Assembly: GCF_025979885.1 (NCBI RefSeq)
Contig: NZ_CP110139.1
Coordinates: 1,302,001 to 1,366,000, forward strand
DNA length: 64,000 nucleotides
DNA from: Hymenobacter sp. YIM 151500-1
Lineage (GTDB): Bacteria > Bacteroidota > Bacteroidia > Cytophagales > Hymenobacteraceae
Reading direction: 5' to 3'
The translations under genes were made by a program, and so were the position numbers. Positions 8,010 through 16,337 of this stretch are shown piece after piece. Numbering within the stretch: position 1 is the first letter of the stretch; the number at the start of each line of letters is the position of its first letter. Below the pieces are notes generated by a model. That model was not told where the DNA came from, did not search any database, and saw only the letters and a list, made by a program, of their open reading frames with translations.

Positions 8010-9239
8010 CTAATTCCGCACCGCAATCATCAACGCCAGCTCCTTGTAGCGCATGTTGAACTTGCGGGCAATGCTGGCGTTGGTCAGGGAGCCTTTGTAG
8101 ACGTAGACGCCGGAGCGGAAATGCTCGTTGGTGAACAGCACCTCGTTGATGCCGCCATGCTGGCTGATTTCCTGCAAGATGGGCGTGAAGATGTTGCTCA
8201 GGGCATTGGTAGCAGTGCGCGGCACGCGGCTGGCAATATTGGGCACGCAGTAGTGAATCACGTCGTACTTGCGGAAAACCGGCTTGCTGTGGCTGGTCAT
8301 TTCGCTGGTGGCGAAGCAGCCGCCCTGGTCAATGCTCACGTCGATAATCACCGAACCCGGCGCCATCGTCGATACCGTGTCTTCCGACACCATGAACGGA
8401 ATGCGGCCTTCCTCGGCGTTGAGGGCCCCGATTACGACGTCGGCGCGGCGGATTTGCTGGCTTAGGGCAAAGGTGTCGAGGGTGCTGGTGTAGAGCTGGG
8501 GCTGGCCCAGGTTCTGCTTGAGGCGGCGCAGCTTGTAGAGGTGGTTGTCGAACACCTTAACCTCGGCCCCCAGCCCGGAGGCGGCGCGGGCGGCGTACTC
8601 GGCCACGGTGCCCGCACCCAGAATCACGACCTGCGACGGCGGCACGCCCGTGATACCGCCCAGAATGATGCCCTTGCCTTCGTTGGAGCGGGCCAGGTAC
8701 TCGGCCGCAATGAGCATGACCGTGGAGCCGGCAATTTCGCTCATGGCCCGCACCACCGGCCGGGCCCCCGAGGGGTCCTTGATCAGCTCGAAGCTAATGG
8801 CATTGACCTTTTTGCGCAGCAGGGCCGTGATGTACTCGCCGGTGAGGGAGCCGAATTGCAGGGCCGAAATCAAAGTCTGGCCTGCCCGCAGGTACTCCAG
8901 CTCGTCGTAGGTGGGCGGGGCCACTTTCAGGATGATGTCAGCCTCGTACACCTCCTTGGGCGAGTAGGCCACGGTGGCGCCGGCTTCGGAATAGTCGTGG
9001 TCGGAGTACTTGCTGGGCTCCCCGGCCCCACTTTCCAGCAGAATTTCGTGGCCGGCCTCTACCAGGTGCTTCACGGCTTCGGGCGTGAGGCAGATGCGGT
9101 TTTCCTGCAGAGAGCTTTCGCGGGGCAACCCGATAAACAGCTTCCGCTTCCGGGTTTCCACGGCCAGCATGGATTCCTGGGTGAAGTAAGCGCGGCTCGT
9201 GGCCAGCGACTCAAAGCCGGGGGGTACTGCTTCGGGCAT
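8010..9239 (-). CDS. ald: Alanine dehydrogenase
   Basis: A 409-residue enzyme of the AlaDH/PNT family, expected to convert L-alanine and NAD+ to pyruvate, ammonium and NADH in the cytoplasm. The substrate half shows IGLPRESSLQENRICLTPEAV (conserved Arg of the ENR motif) and the Lys of ADIILKVAPP; the NAD half shows the Rossmann glycine loop VVILGAGTVAEYAARAA. An oddity: where classical alanine dehydrogenases have a catalytic His in FTYLHLA, this one reads LISALQFGS, with Gln in that place. I recall the LISALQ form from other Bacteroidota homologues, so it may be a clade feature rather than damage, but the exact reaction is less certain. The N-terminus is about 30 residues longer than classical enzymes. 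Confidence 0.85.
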   Translation of the reverse strand: MPEAVPPGFESLATSRAYFTQESMLAVETRKRKLFIGLPRESSLQENRICLTPEAVKHLVEAGHEILLESGAGEPSKYSDHDYSEAGATVAYSPKEVYEADIILKVAPPTYDELEYLRAGQTLISALQFGSLTGEYITALLRKKVNAISFELIKDPSGARPVVRAMSEIAGSTVMLIAAEYLARSNEGKGIILGGITGVPPSQVVILGAGTVAEYAARAASGLGAEVKVFDNHLYKLRRLKQNLGQPQLYTSTLDTFALSQQIRRADVVIGALNAEEGRIPFMVSEDTVSTMAPGSVIIDVSIDQGGCFATSEMTSHSKPVFRKYDVIHYCVPNIASRVPRTATNALSNIFTPILQEISQHGGINEVLFTNEHFRSGVYVYKGSLTNASIARKFNMRYKELALMIAVRN

Positions 9240-9244
9240 TCTGA

Positions 9245-9360
9245 TTTTAATTAGTACTTAATAAGTAAGAATTAGGAATGAGCAGACCACCAAATGGGGT
9301 TTCTTTCGAGCACAACAACCAAGTGGTGTCAAATTATTCATTCTTAATTACTAATTATTA
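9245..9360. repeat. AT-rich inverted repeat between tsaE and ald
   Basis: The left arm (9245-9276, TTAATTAGTACTTAATAAG) and the right arm (9336-9360, CATTCTTAATTACTAATTA) are imperfect inverse copies. The right arm runs into tsaE: its last residues (IISN) and stop codon are encoded by the repeat. The same family is at 39735-39832. Confidence 0.75.
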
Positions 9361-9769
9361 CTTCCCGTGAAGAGGGGCCGGTGACGGAGAGCGTGACGAG
9401 CAGCCGGTTTTCGGGAAGCAGGGCCTCGATGCGGCTAGGCCACTCAATCAGGCAAAGATAGCCAGAATCGAAGTACTCCACGGCCCCGATGCCCTCGGCC
9501 TCGCGCGGGTTGTCGAGGCGGTAGAAGTCGAAGTGGTAGATGGGCTGGTTGTGGGCGTCGCGGTACTCATTCACGAGGCTGAACGTGGGGCTGCTGACCT
9601 CATCCTCCACGCCTAGCTGCTGGCAGAGGGCTTTGATAAACGTGGTTTTGCCGGCCCCCATTTCTCCCTCGAAGCACACTAGGGTGTGGGAACCAAGATG
9701 GGCGCGCAGCTGCTCGGCGGCCTGGGGCAGGGCAGCCAGGGTGGGAATGGCAATGGTGGCGGTGGGCAT
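9344..9769 (-). CDS. tsaE: tRNA threonylcarbamoyladenosine biosynthesis ATPase TsaE
   Basis: A 141-residue P-loop protein, the usual TsaE length. The Walker A motif GEMGAGKTT is at 35-43, followed by the family signatures SSPTFSLVNEY and IYHFDFYRLDNPREAEGIG, and LIEWPSRIEALLP. TsaE hydrolyses ATP in complex with TsaB and TsaD to make the t6A37 modification of tRNAs reading ANN codons. ATG at 9769 is preferred; a GTG two codons earlier opens the same frame but adds nothing conserved. The C-terminal IISN and the stop are contributed by the neighbouring repeat arm. It lies upstream of ald on the same strand, but the repeat-filled gap makes a shared transcript uncertain. Confidence 0.95.
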   Translation of the reverse strand: MPTATIAIPTLAALPQAAEQLRAHLGSHTLVCFEGEMGAGKTTFIKALCQQLGVEDEVSSPTFSLVNEYRDAHNQPIYHFDFYRLDNPREAEGIGAVEYFDSGYLCLIEWPSRIEALLPENRLLVTLSVTGPSSREVIISN

Positions 9770-9906
9770 GAGCACAGAATTTGGCCGGCCAAGTTACGCA
9801 CGGTGCCCGAGCTTCCCGCTCACCGCCACCTCTTGAGCGCCCCCGTGGGTGGCGAGCTTACCAGTTTCTATGGTTTGCGGCGCAGGCACCGGATGGGGAG
9901 GACTGT

Positions 9907-9914
9907 TACCTTTG
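9907..9914 (+). promoter_or_regulatory. TACCTTTG -7 promoter box before the aminotransferase gene
   Basis: Exact match to the Bacteroidota TAnnTTTG element, 56 bases before the ATG at 9971. A TTTG lies further upstream (9874-9877), but its spacing is wider than the usual -33 distance. Confidence 0.5.
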
Positions 9915-9970
9915 CCTGGCCTCCCCCGGCTCACCACCTCACTACTAACCACTTCACCACTTCACCTCCC

Positions 9971-11254
9971 ATGCAAGTTTCGCGAATGGCGGGCAGCCTG
10001 ATTGGCTCCGAAATCATCAAAATCGGCAATGAAGTCAACGACATGATTCGCAAGGGGGAGCAGATCTGCAACCTCACCATCGGCGACTTCGACCCCAGTA
10101 TTTTCCCTATTCCGCAGGAGCTGCAAGCTGAAATTACCCGCGCCTACGCGGCCGGCCACACCAACTACCCGCCCGCCAACGGCATGGCGGGCCTGCGCGA
10201 GGCGGCGGCCGGCTTCACCCAGGCCCGCCAGGGCCTTCAGTACTCGCCCAATGATTTTCTGGTGGCCGGCGGCTCCCGCCCGCTTATCTACGCCGCCTAC
10301 CTGGCCCTGGTAGACCCCGGCGACCGGGTGGTGTTTCCGGTGCCGAGCTGGAACAACAACCACTACTGCCATCTGTCTGCGGCGGAGGCTGTCATGGTGG
10401 AAACCCGCCCCGAAAATAACTTCATGCCCACGGCCGAGGAGCTGGCGCCCCACCTGGCCGGGGCTACCCTGCTGGCCCTGTGCTCCCCGCTCAACCCCAC
10501 CGGCACGGTGTTCAGCCGCGAAGGGCTAGAGGCCATCTGCGACCTGGTACTGGCCGAAAACCGCCGCCGCCAGCCCCACGAGAAGCCGCTCTACCTGCTC
10601 TACGACCAGATTTACTGGCTGCTCACCTTCGGCCAGACCCAGCACTATGACCCGGTGAACCTGCGGCCCGAGCTGCGCGACTACACCATCTACATCGACG
10701 GTATCTCGAAGTGCCTGGCCGCCACCGGGGTGCGCGTGGGTTACGCCTTCGGTCCCAGCGGGGTTATCGACAGGATGAAAGCCATCCTGGGCCACGTGGG
10801 GGCCTGGGCACCCAAAGCCGAGCAGGTAGCCACGGCGCAGTACCTGCCCCAAACCGCCGCCGTCGATGCCTACTTGGTCGGCTTCAAAGCCCGGATTCAG
10901 CGCAGCCTTGACACGCTGCACCGCGGCCTGCAAGTCCTGAAAGCCGACGGCCTGCCCGTGGATTCTATGGTGCCCATGGGCGCCATCTACCTCACTGCCC
11001 AGCTCGACGTGCTGGGGCGCACCACCCCGACCGGCCAGGTGCTCAATACCACCAAGGAGCTGACCTCCTACCTCATCAGCGAGGCGCGGCTGGCCCTGGT
11101 CCCCTTCAGCGCCTTCGGCACCGATGGCGCGGCGCCCTGGTTCCGGATGTCGGTGGGTGGGGCTTCGCTGGAAGCCATCGAAGCGGCCCTGCCGCGGCTG
11201 CGGGCCGCCCTGGAGGTGCTACAGCCCCACAAAGCTCATGTAGAAGTGGTTTAA
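9971..11254 (+). CDS. PLP-dependent class I/II aminotransferase
   Basis: A 427-residue fold-type I PLP enzyme, probably an aspartate-like or broad aminotransferase acting in the cytoplasm. Visible marks are ICNLTIGDFDPSIFPIP near the N-terminus, HTNYPPANGMAGLREAAA, the SPLNPTGTVFS substrate loop, LLYDQIYWLL (cofactor-binding Asp and Tyr), and the Schiff-base lysine in DGISKCLAATGVRVGYAF (Lys247). Length and order fit the aspartate/aromatic aminotransferase superfamily. ATG at 9971 follows a TACCTTTG promoter box and starts at the conserved region; an open frame extending to 9686 lacks any family resemblance. A bidirectional hairpin follows. Confidence 0.9.
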   Translation: MQVSRMAGSLIGSEIIKIGNEVNDMIRKGEQICNLTIGDFDPSIFPIPQELQAEITRAYAAGHTNYPPANGMAGLREAAAGFTQARQGLQYSPNDFLVAGGSRPLIYAAYLALVDPGDRVVFPVPSWNNNHYCHLSAAEAVMVETRPENNFMPTAEELAPHLAGATLLALCSPLNPTGTVFSREGLEAICDLVLAENRRRQPHEKPLYLLYDQIYWLLTFGQTQHYDPVNLRPELRDYTIYIDGISKCLAATGVRVGYAFGPSGVIDRMKAILGHVGAWAPKAEQVATAQYLPQTAAVDAYLVGFKARIQRSLDTLHRGLQVLKADGLPVDSMVPMGAIYLTAQLDVLGRTTPTGQVLNTTKELTSYLISEARLALVPFSAFGTDGAAPWFRMSVGGASLEAIEAALPRLRAALEVLQPHKAHVEVV

Positions 11255-11407
11255 GTAATCAGGCAACTGATTCAGCTCACTGTAGCGACGCAACCCCTTG
11301 CATCCTCTCAACTGCACCGACAGAACAATCAGTGCTAGTCGCTTAACGCTGAGACGTGCCCCTTGGCTACACCTTCCTTCGGTTCGCGCCGCTACACTTC
11401 TTACCAC

Positions 11408-11441
11408 AAAAAAACAGGAGGCTCATGTGAGCCTCCTGTTT
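11408..11441. terminator. Bidirectional terminator
   Basis: Perfect 13-bp stem AACAGGAGGCTCA / TGAGCCTCCTGTT with an A-run on the left and a T-rich right side, between the convergent genes ending at 11254 and 11466. Confidence 0.85.
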
Positions 11442-11465
11442 GTCTTTACGAGCAAAAGCCGCAGC

Positions 11466-14027
11466 CTAGCGGGCAATAACCAGTCGGCCGTGTGCGGTTT
11501 GGCCGGCTTGCGTAAGCCGTACATTGTAGGTACCCGGCACGAGTTGGCGCGTGTCAATTTCGAGCTGGTTGCGGCCCGACGTAGTGGCCGACTTGTTGGT
11601 GCGCAGCACTACGCGGGAAAGCACATCCAGCACTTCCACGGCCACTTCCTGGCCACCCTCCGCTTCAAAGTTCAAGGTTACGCGGCCATTAGCCGGGTTC
11701 GGGAACACCTCTAGCGGCTGGGCAGCTACTCGCTTACTGGCGCTAGGAGCAGTGGTGGCCGCCGCGGTGCCGGACCGTGAAAGAGCCGTAGCCGGCACTA
11801 CCTGCTTGCTGATGCCCGGCCCGGCGTAGCTTACGTCCAGCACCTGCTGGCCGTACTTCTCAAAGAAGGTGGCCGAAACGGCGTGTACCCCGGCTTTCAA
11901 CCCGATTTTGCCGCTTTGCTCCTGGGCCGCGTGCAGGCCGTCGTTGTTGACTACCAGCTGATTACCGATAAACAGCTGCGACCCGTCGTCGGAGTTCGTA
12001 TAGAAGGTATACTCGCCATCCGTCGGCACGCTGATGAAGCCCGAGTAGCGGAAGCCGAAACTGTCGTCACGGTTGCGCGGCGCCAAGCTGAAGGTGCTGA
12101 TCGTGCCGGTTTTCACGGCGGTAAGAGACGAAAAATTCGGCAGTGCGTCCCAGGTGCCTTCGTAGTACTGGTAGCTCAGGCCCGCCACTGTATTGGCGGG
12201 GTTATCGGGAGTGCGCAGCAGCGAGGTGCGGAACCAGGCCGAGGCGGGCACCACCTGCTTGCTGATGCCGGGGCCGGCGTAGCTCACGTCCAGCACTTCG
12301 CCGCCGCCCCGCTCGAAGAAGGTGATGCTAACGGCGTGCAGACCAGCACGTAGGCTGACGGTACCCGACCGTTCCTGAGTTCCGTGCAGGCCGTCGTTGT
12401 TGACTACCAGTTGGTTGCCGATGAATAGCTGGCTGCCGTCGTCGGAAGACGTGTAGAAGGTGTACAGCCCGTCGGTGGGCACCTGGATGTAGCCCGTGTA
12501 CCGGAAACCGAAATCATCGTTGCGGTTGCGCGGCGCCAACGACGGCGTGCTAACCGACCCGGTTTTTATGGCCGTGAGGCTGTTAAAATTCGGCAGTGCG
12601 CTCCAGGCGCCTTCGTAATACTCGTAATTCAGGCCGGCCGAGGTGTTGGCGGGGTTTTCGGGGGCCCGCCGGTACGACAGCTTATAAATCGTGCCGCTGT
12701 GGTCGTCGGAAATCAGCATGTCGCCCTGCCGGTCTACCACGGCATCCACGGGCCGGCCTACCACGTTGCCGTTCACCAGGAAGCCCGTTACCAGGTCCTG
12801 CTGGCTGGTGGGCCGCTGGGTGCTGGCGTCCCACGGGAAGTACACCACTTTATACCCGGTCTTAACACTGCGGTTCCAGGAGCCGTGCAGGGCCGTTACG
12901 GCGCTGGCGCGGTAGGGAGCGGCGAAGTTGGTGCCCTGCATAAACGACAAGCCTAGCGGCGCCGAGTGAGCCTGAATGCCCCGGCTGATGCGCGTCATGC
13001 CGTTGCAGTCCACGGCCCCGTCCCGGTTGAACTCGTAGTCCCGGTCGAAGGGCATATCGTTGAGGGTGTTGTCGGGGTTGGGGTTGCAGAAAGGCCAGCC
13101 GTAGTTGCCGCCGTCCTGCACGTAGGTGAATTCTTCTGGCGGGTGGTTGTCGACGTAGCTGGTCAGCACCTTGCCGTAGTCGTTGGTGCCGTCGCCGTCG
13201 TAGTCGTTGTTGAACGGATAGGCAATGTTGTCCCGGTTGTTTACCACCACCCACAGGTTATTAGTGCCGGGCACGAAGGCCAAGCCTTCGGCATTGCGCA
13301 GGCCTTGGGCAAACAGGCGTCGGCCGGTGCCGTCGGCGTTGTACTGGTACACGGACCCGCGGATCGGGTCGCTCTGCGTGTCGCTCAGGCAGGCGTTGCA
13401 GGTGGAAGCAATGGACACGTACAGCTTATTGTTGCTGTCGAGGGCAATGTTCTTGAGCTGGTGGCCGTAGTTGCCCTGGAGTTCCGGCGTGCTGGCGTCG
13501 GGCAGGCCCGTAATCACGATTTGCCGGTTCTGGCCGGTCAGGTTGCCGTTGGTGTAGGTGTAACGGTTGATCTGGTGGCTTTCGGCGATGTAGACGTAAG
13601 TGGTGGAGCCGATGGTGTGGAACACGATGTCGTGCGGATTGCGCAAGCCCGTCACGAAGTCCGACACCAGCGGGTCGCTGCTGCCATTGGGCCGCACCAG
13701 GATTACCTTGCCGGTGCTGGGCTGCGACACCAGCAGGTCGCCGTTGGGAGCCACGGCCATGAAGCGGGCCTTGCTGACGCGGGCGTACACCGACAGCGAG
13801 AAGTCGGGCGGCACGTTGAAGTAGCGGTCCACGTCGAAGGGGGCGGAGCGCATGCTGGCTGGCACCTGCACTTTCACGCTCACGGAAGCCGCCGGCGGGT
13901 TGGTTTGGGAGTGGGCCGGCCCAGCCAGCAGCAAGGGCAAGCTGAGCGCGCCAAGCAGGCGGCCCAGACTCGTGTACCGAAGGCCTCCGCTTCGGCGCGG
14001 CGCCTTCGATGTGTAGAATGTTTGCAT
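11466..14027 (-). CDS. Type IX-secreted sorbosone/glucose dehydrogenase-like protein with two PA14 domains
   Basis: An 853-residue exported protein. Order: signal peptide (1-41, ending AGPAHSQ); a six-bladed propeller of the glucose/sorbosone dehydrogenase kind (about 55-450; FMAVAPNGDLLVSQPSTGKV, GLRNPHDIVFH, YVYIAESHQINRY); two PA14 carbohydrate-binding-like domains (about 460-597 and 620-740) that are near duplicates; and a C-terminal type IX sorting domain (about 770-853, starting LEVFPNPANGRVTL and ending LVPGTYNVRL...GRLVIAR). It should be exported by Sec and then secreted or surface-anchored by the T9SS. The substrate is probably a sugar or polysaccharide, and the cofactor (PQQ in characterised relatives) is inference. 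ATG at 14027 gives a clean signal peptide; an earlier in-frame start at 14117 does not. Confidence 0.88.
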   Translation of the reverse strand: MQTFYTSKAPRRSGGLRYTSLGRLLGALSLPLLLAGPAHSQTNPPAASVSVKVQVPASMRSAPFDVDRYFNVPPDFSLSVYARVSKARFMAVAPNGDLLVSQPSTGKVILVRPNGSSDPLVSDFVTGLRNPHDIVFHTIGSTTYVYIAESHQINRYTYTNGNLTGQNRQIVITGLPDASTPELQGNYGHQLKNIALDSNNKLYVSIASTCNACLSDTQSDPIRGSVYQYNADGTGRRLFAQGLRNAEGLAFVPGTNNLWVVVNNRDNIAYPFNNDYDGDGTNDYGKVLTSYVDNHPPEEFTYVQDGGNYGWPFCNPNPDNTLNDMPFDRDYEFNRDGAVDCNGMTRISRGIQAHSAPLGLSFMQGTNFAAPYRASAVTALHGSWNRSVKTGYKVVYFPWDASTQRPTSQQDLVTGFLVNGNVVGRPVDAVVDRQGDMLISDDHSGTIYKLSYRRAPENPANTSAGLNYEYYEGAWSALPNFNSLTAIKTGSVSTPSLAPRNRNDDFGFRYTGYIQVPTDGLYTFYTSSDDGSQLFIGNQLVVNNDGLHGTQERSGTVSLRAGLHAVSITFFERGGGEVLDVSYAGPGISKQVVPASAWFRTSLLRTPDNPANTVAGLSYQYYEGTWDALPNFSSLTAVKTGTISTFSLAPRNRDDSFGFRYSGFISVPTDGEYTFYTNSDDGSQLFIGNQLVVNNDGLHAAQEQSGKIGLKAGVHAVSATFFEKYGQQVLDVSYAGPGISKQVVPATALSRSGTAAATTAPSASKRVAAQPLEVFPNPANGRVTLNFEAEGGQEVAVEVLDVLSRVVLRTNKSATTSGRNQLEIDTRQLVPGTYNVRLTQAGQTAHGRLVIAR

Positions 14028-14786
14028 AGCAAGTAAAAGTTTGAAAGATGAGAAAGGGCGGGTTTGCTGCCTGAGACCTTCAGGCAACGGTTTTCTAAGA
14101 TACGAAGAGCCGTCCAAGATGAATTACTCTTATCCAGTTTTAATTAGCACATTATCAATAGATTACTGTCGAGCTTCATTCAGAAAGGCTAACCGCTTCT
14201 AAGGGCTAGCCACGGCCGACTACGGAGACTTCTGGAGCTGCTGTGGCACTGGCACGAGCCTGCCGGTACTGCTTTCGCCGGGTTCCAGAGCGGTTCTCGG
14301 GTCAGTGGACGTTTCCAGGCAGGCGGCTGCCCGCTCGGTTGTCGCCGGAACATCGTCATCAGGGCGTCATCAGGTGGGAGTCAGCACGGAGCCAACCGGG
14401 CAGGCGGCTGCCAGCCGCCCGCCCGAAGGAGCGGCTATCTGCCACCGCAGGATGCCGTTCGTTTGCGCATGAGCTTCTGGCTGATCTGGGTCGAGGCTCG
14501 GCTCATACTGCTTCTGGAAATACTGAAAACCACACGTTTATGCGATTCTATCGGCGGGCGGATTCTGTACCTTCACTTGCCTGAACGCGCCCCTGCTTCT
14601 ATCCTGCTCAGGGCAGAAGCCGGCGGCGCGGCGGCGTCCCGCGCCCACCCGTTGCTTGGCGCCTTAGCTCCGGCTCATTCCGGCGGCGCCGGGGCGCGAG
14701 GCTCACGTTCGTGTCTGAAAATCAACGCGGCGGGCCTGCTGCTTTGCCGCTCCCGACTACTACGCTCCGTACTATCCCCTTTCCAG
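14028..14786. other. Divergent intergenic region, no gene recognised
   Basis: About 760 bases separate two divergently transcribed genes. A frame is open from 14463 into the sigma-54 activator, but its first 108 residues have no protein-like pattern. A TGGCACG followed by TGC near 14247-14260 recalls a sigma-54 promoter, but the GG to GC spacing is nine instead of ten. I see no strong terminator, tRNA or repeat here. Confidence 0.5.
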
Positions 14787-16127
14787 ATGTGGTTTAAACC
14801 CTTTACGCGCCAGCACGCCCTGCTGGCCGACATCCTGCACGAGTTGGACGAGGCCGGCCTGAGCCTGCACGCCCTGCACCCCAACGACCCACCCGTGGGG
14901 CCGGGCCTTGTGTTCGTAGACCCGCTCACGCCCCTGGCCGAGGTAGAGGAAACCCTGCAACTGGGCGCTACCTACGCCGAAACCCGCGTCATTGCCGTGT
15001 CGGTAGGGCTGCTGCCCTCGGCCAGCACCTGGGCCCTGCTCCGGGCCGGGGTAGCCGAGGTGTTTGCGTGGTTTGAAGTAGAGAAGCCGGTGCAGATTGT
15101 GGCGGCCCGCCTGCACTACTGGCAGGTGGTGGAGCAGCACGTGGCCGACTTGCAGCAGCGGCTGGTGGGCAAAAGCCAGCGGTGGCTCGACACCCTGCGC
15201 CAGCTCGTCGACATGGCCTTGTCGAGCTGCCAGGTGCTGATTATGGGCGAAAGTGGCACGGGCAAGGAGCTGGTGGCTCAGGAAATTCACCGCCTCGACC
15301 CCCGGCCCGACAAGCGCGACTGCGTGGTGGTAGACTGCACCAACCTGATTCCGGGCCTGTCGGGCTCCGAGCTGTTCGGGCACGAGAAGGGCGCCTTCAC
15401 CAACGCTATCAGCACCCGCGACGGCGCCCTGGCCCTGGCTCACGAGGGCACGCTGTTTCTGGACGAGCTGGGCGAGCTGCCCCTGCCCTTGCAGGCCGAG
15501 CTGCTGCGGGCCCTGCAGGAAGGCACCTACAAGCGAGTGGGCAGCAACACCTGGCGCCGGGCTCACTTTCGGCTGGTCAGCGCCACCAACCGCGACCTGG
15601 CCCAGGAAGTCAGCCGCGGCACTTTCCGGCAGGATTTGTTTTACCGCGTGTCGGGGTGGACCTGCCAGCTGCCGCCGCTGCGGGAGCGGAAAGAGGACAT
15701 CGTGCCCCTGGCCGAGCACTTCTTCCGCCACCAGCACGGCATCCGCCAGCCCGTCGATAGGCAGGTGTACGACTTCCTGCTTCTGCGCGACTACCCCGGC
15801 AACGTGCGGGAGCTACAGCAGCTTGTCAACCGCATTGCCAGCAAGCACCAGGGCGAGGGTCCCATCACCCTCGGCGACATTCCGCGCTCCGACTGGCCCG
15901 CCACCCTGGGCCTGGTCCCGGCCGCCCTGGGCGGCGAGCTGGAGGCCGGCGTCACGCACCTGCTTTACCAGGGCCTGGGCCTCAAGGAAATCAAAGACCA
16001 GGTGACGGAAATTGCCAAGAAAGTAGCCATCCACCACGAAAACGGCAACCTCAAGCTGGCCGCCCACCGCCTCGGATGCAGCGAAAGAATCCTGCAAATG
16101 CACCGGCGGGAAGTAGTGAATGAGTGA
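14787..16127 (+). CDS. Sigma-54-dependent transcriptional activator with altered GAFTGA loop
   Basis: A 446-residue activator. Residues 1-125 look like a degenerate receiver domain (FVDPLTPLAEVEETL, ASTWALLRAGVAEVFAWFE) lacking the acidic pocket. The AAA+ domain follows: Walker A GESGTGKE (154-161), the loop GAFTNA (202-207) where nearly all relatives have GAFTGA, Walker B LFLDELGELP (about 221-230), SATNRD, and LPPLRERKEDI. A Fis-type helix-turn-helix is at the end (KLAAHRLGCSERILQMHRREV). By family the protein remodels RNA polymerase-sigma-54 at promoters; the Asn in the sigma-contacting loop is unusual. The final residues VNE and the stop are supplied by a repeat arm, so the C-terminus may be truncated or altered. 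ATG at 14787 is chosen at the start of folded-looking sequence. Confidence 0.88.
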   Translation: MWFKPFTRQHALLADILHELDEAGLSLHALHPNDPPVGPGLVFVDPLTPLAEVEETLQLGATYAETRVIAVSVGLLPSASTWALLRAGVAEVFAWFEVEKPVQIVAARLHYWQVVEQHVADLQQRLVGKSQRWLDTLRQLVDMALSSCQVLIMGESGTGKELVAQEIHRLDPRPDKRDCVVVDCTNLIPGLSGSELFGHEKGAFTNAISTRDGALALAHEGTLFLDELGELPLPLQAELLRALQEGTYKRVGSNTWRRAHFRLVSATNRDLAQEVSRGTFRQDLFYRVSGWTCQLPPLRERKEDIVPLAEHFFRHQHGIRQPVDRQVYDFLLLRDYPGNVRELQQLVNRIASKHQGEGPITLGDIPRSDWPATLGLVPAALGGELEAGVTHLLYQGLGLKEIKDQVTEIAKKVAIHHENGNLKLAAHRLGCSERILQMHRREVVNE

Positions 16128-16337
16128 ATGAGTGGATGAGTGAATGAGTGAATGAAGGAAGGGAGAAGACCGTCCTGCTGAGCGAAGGCGCAGCCGCAGT
16201 CGAAGCATCTCTACCGAGGGTAACTCCAACCGTGTGAACGAAGCGGTAGAGATGCTTCGACAAGCTCAGCAGGACGGTCTTCTCCCTTCCTTCATTCACT
16301 CATTTACTCATCCACTCATTCACTCATTTACTCATTT
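16114..16337. repeat. Nested inverted repeat after the sigma-54 activator
   Basis: Outer arms of GTGAATGAGTGAATGA words (16114-16168) and their inverse (16281-16337) enclose a TGCTGAGC core (16169-16280: CCGTCCTGCTGAGC... and GAGATGCTTCGACAAGCTC). The left arm encodes the last codons and stop of the activator; the right arm overlaps the stop region of the amidohydrolase at 16332. The unit fills the whole gap. Confidence 0.88.

Noticed and set aside
9770..9775. GTG start of tsaE two codons upstream of ATG
   Set aside because: ATG at 9769 is sufficient and fits the family N-terminus.
12966..14036. 356-codon plus-strand frame opposite the sorbosone dehydrogenase-like gene
   Set aside because: Val/His/Gly-rich antisense composition without motifs.
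14241..14262. Sigma-54 promoter-like TGGCACG...TGC
   Set aside because: The spacing between GG and GC is nine, not ten, bases.
14463..14786. Upstream extension of the sigma-54 activator
   Set aside because: The residues look random and are not like any regulator; ATG at 14787 begins structured sequence.
16114..16337. CRISPR-like array in the GTGAATGAGTGA words
   Set aside because: Short tandem words form inverted arms, with no regular spacers or cas genes.
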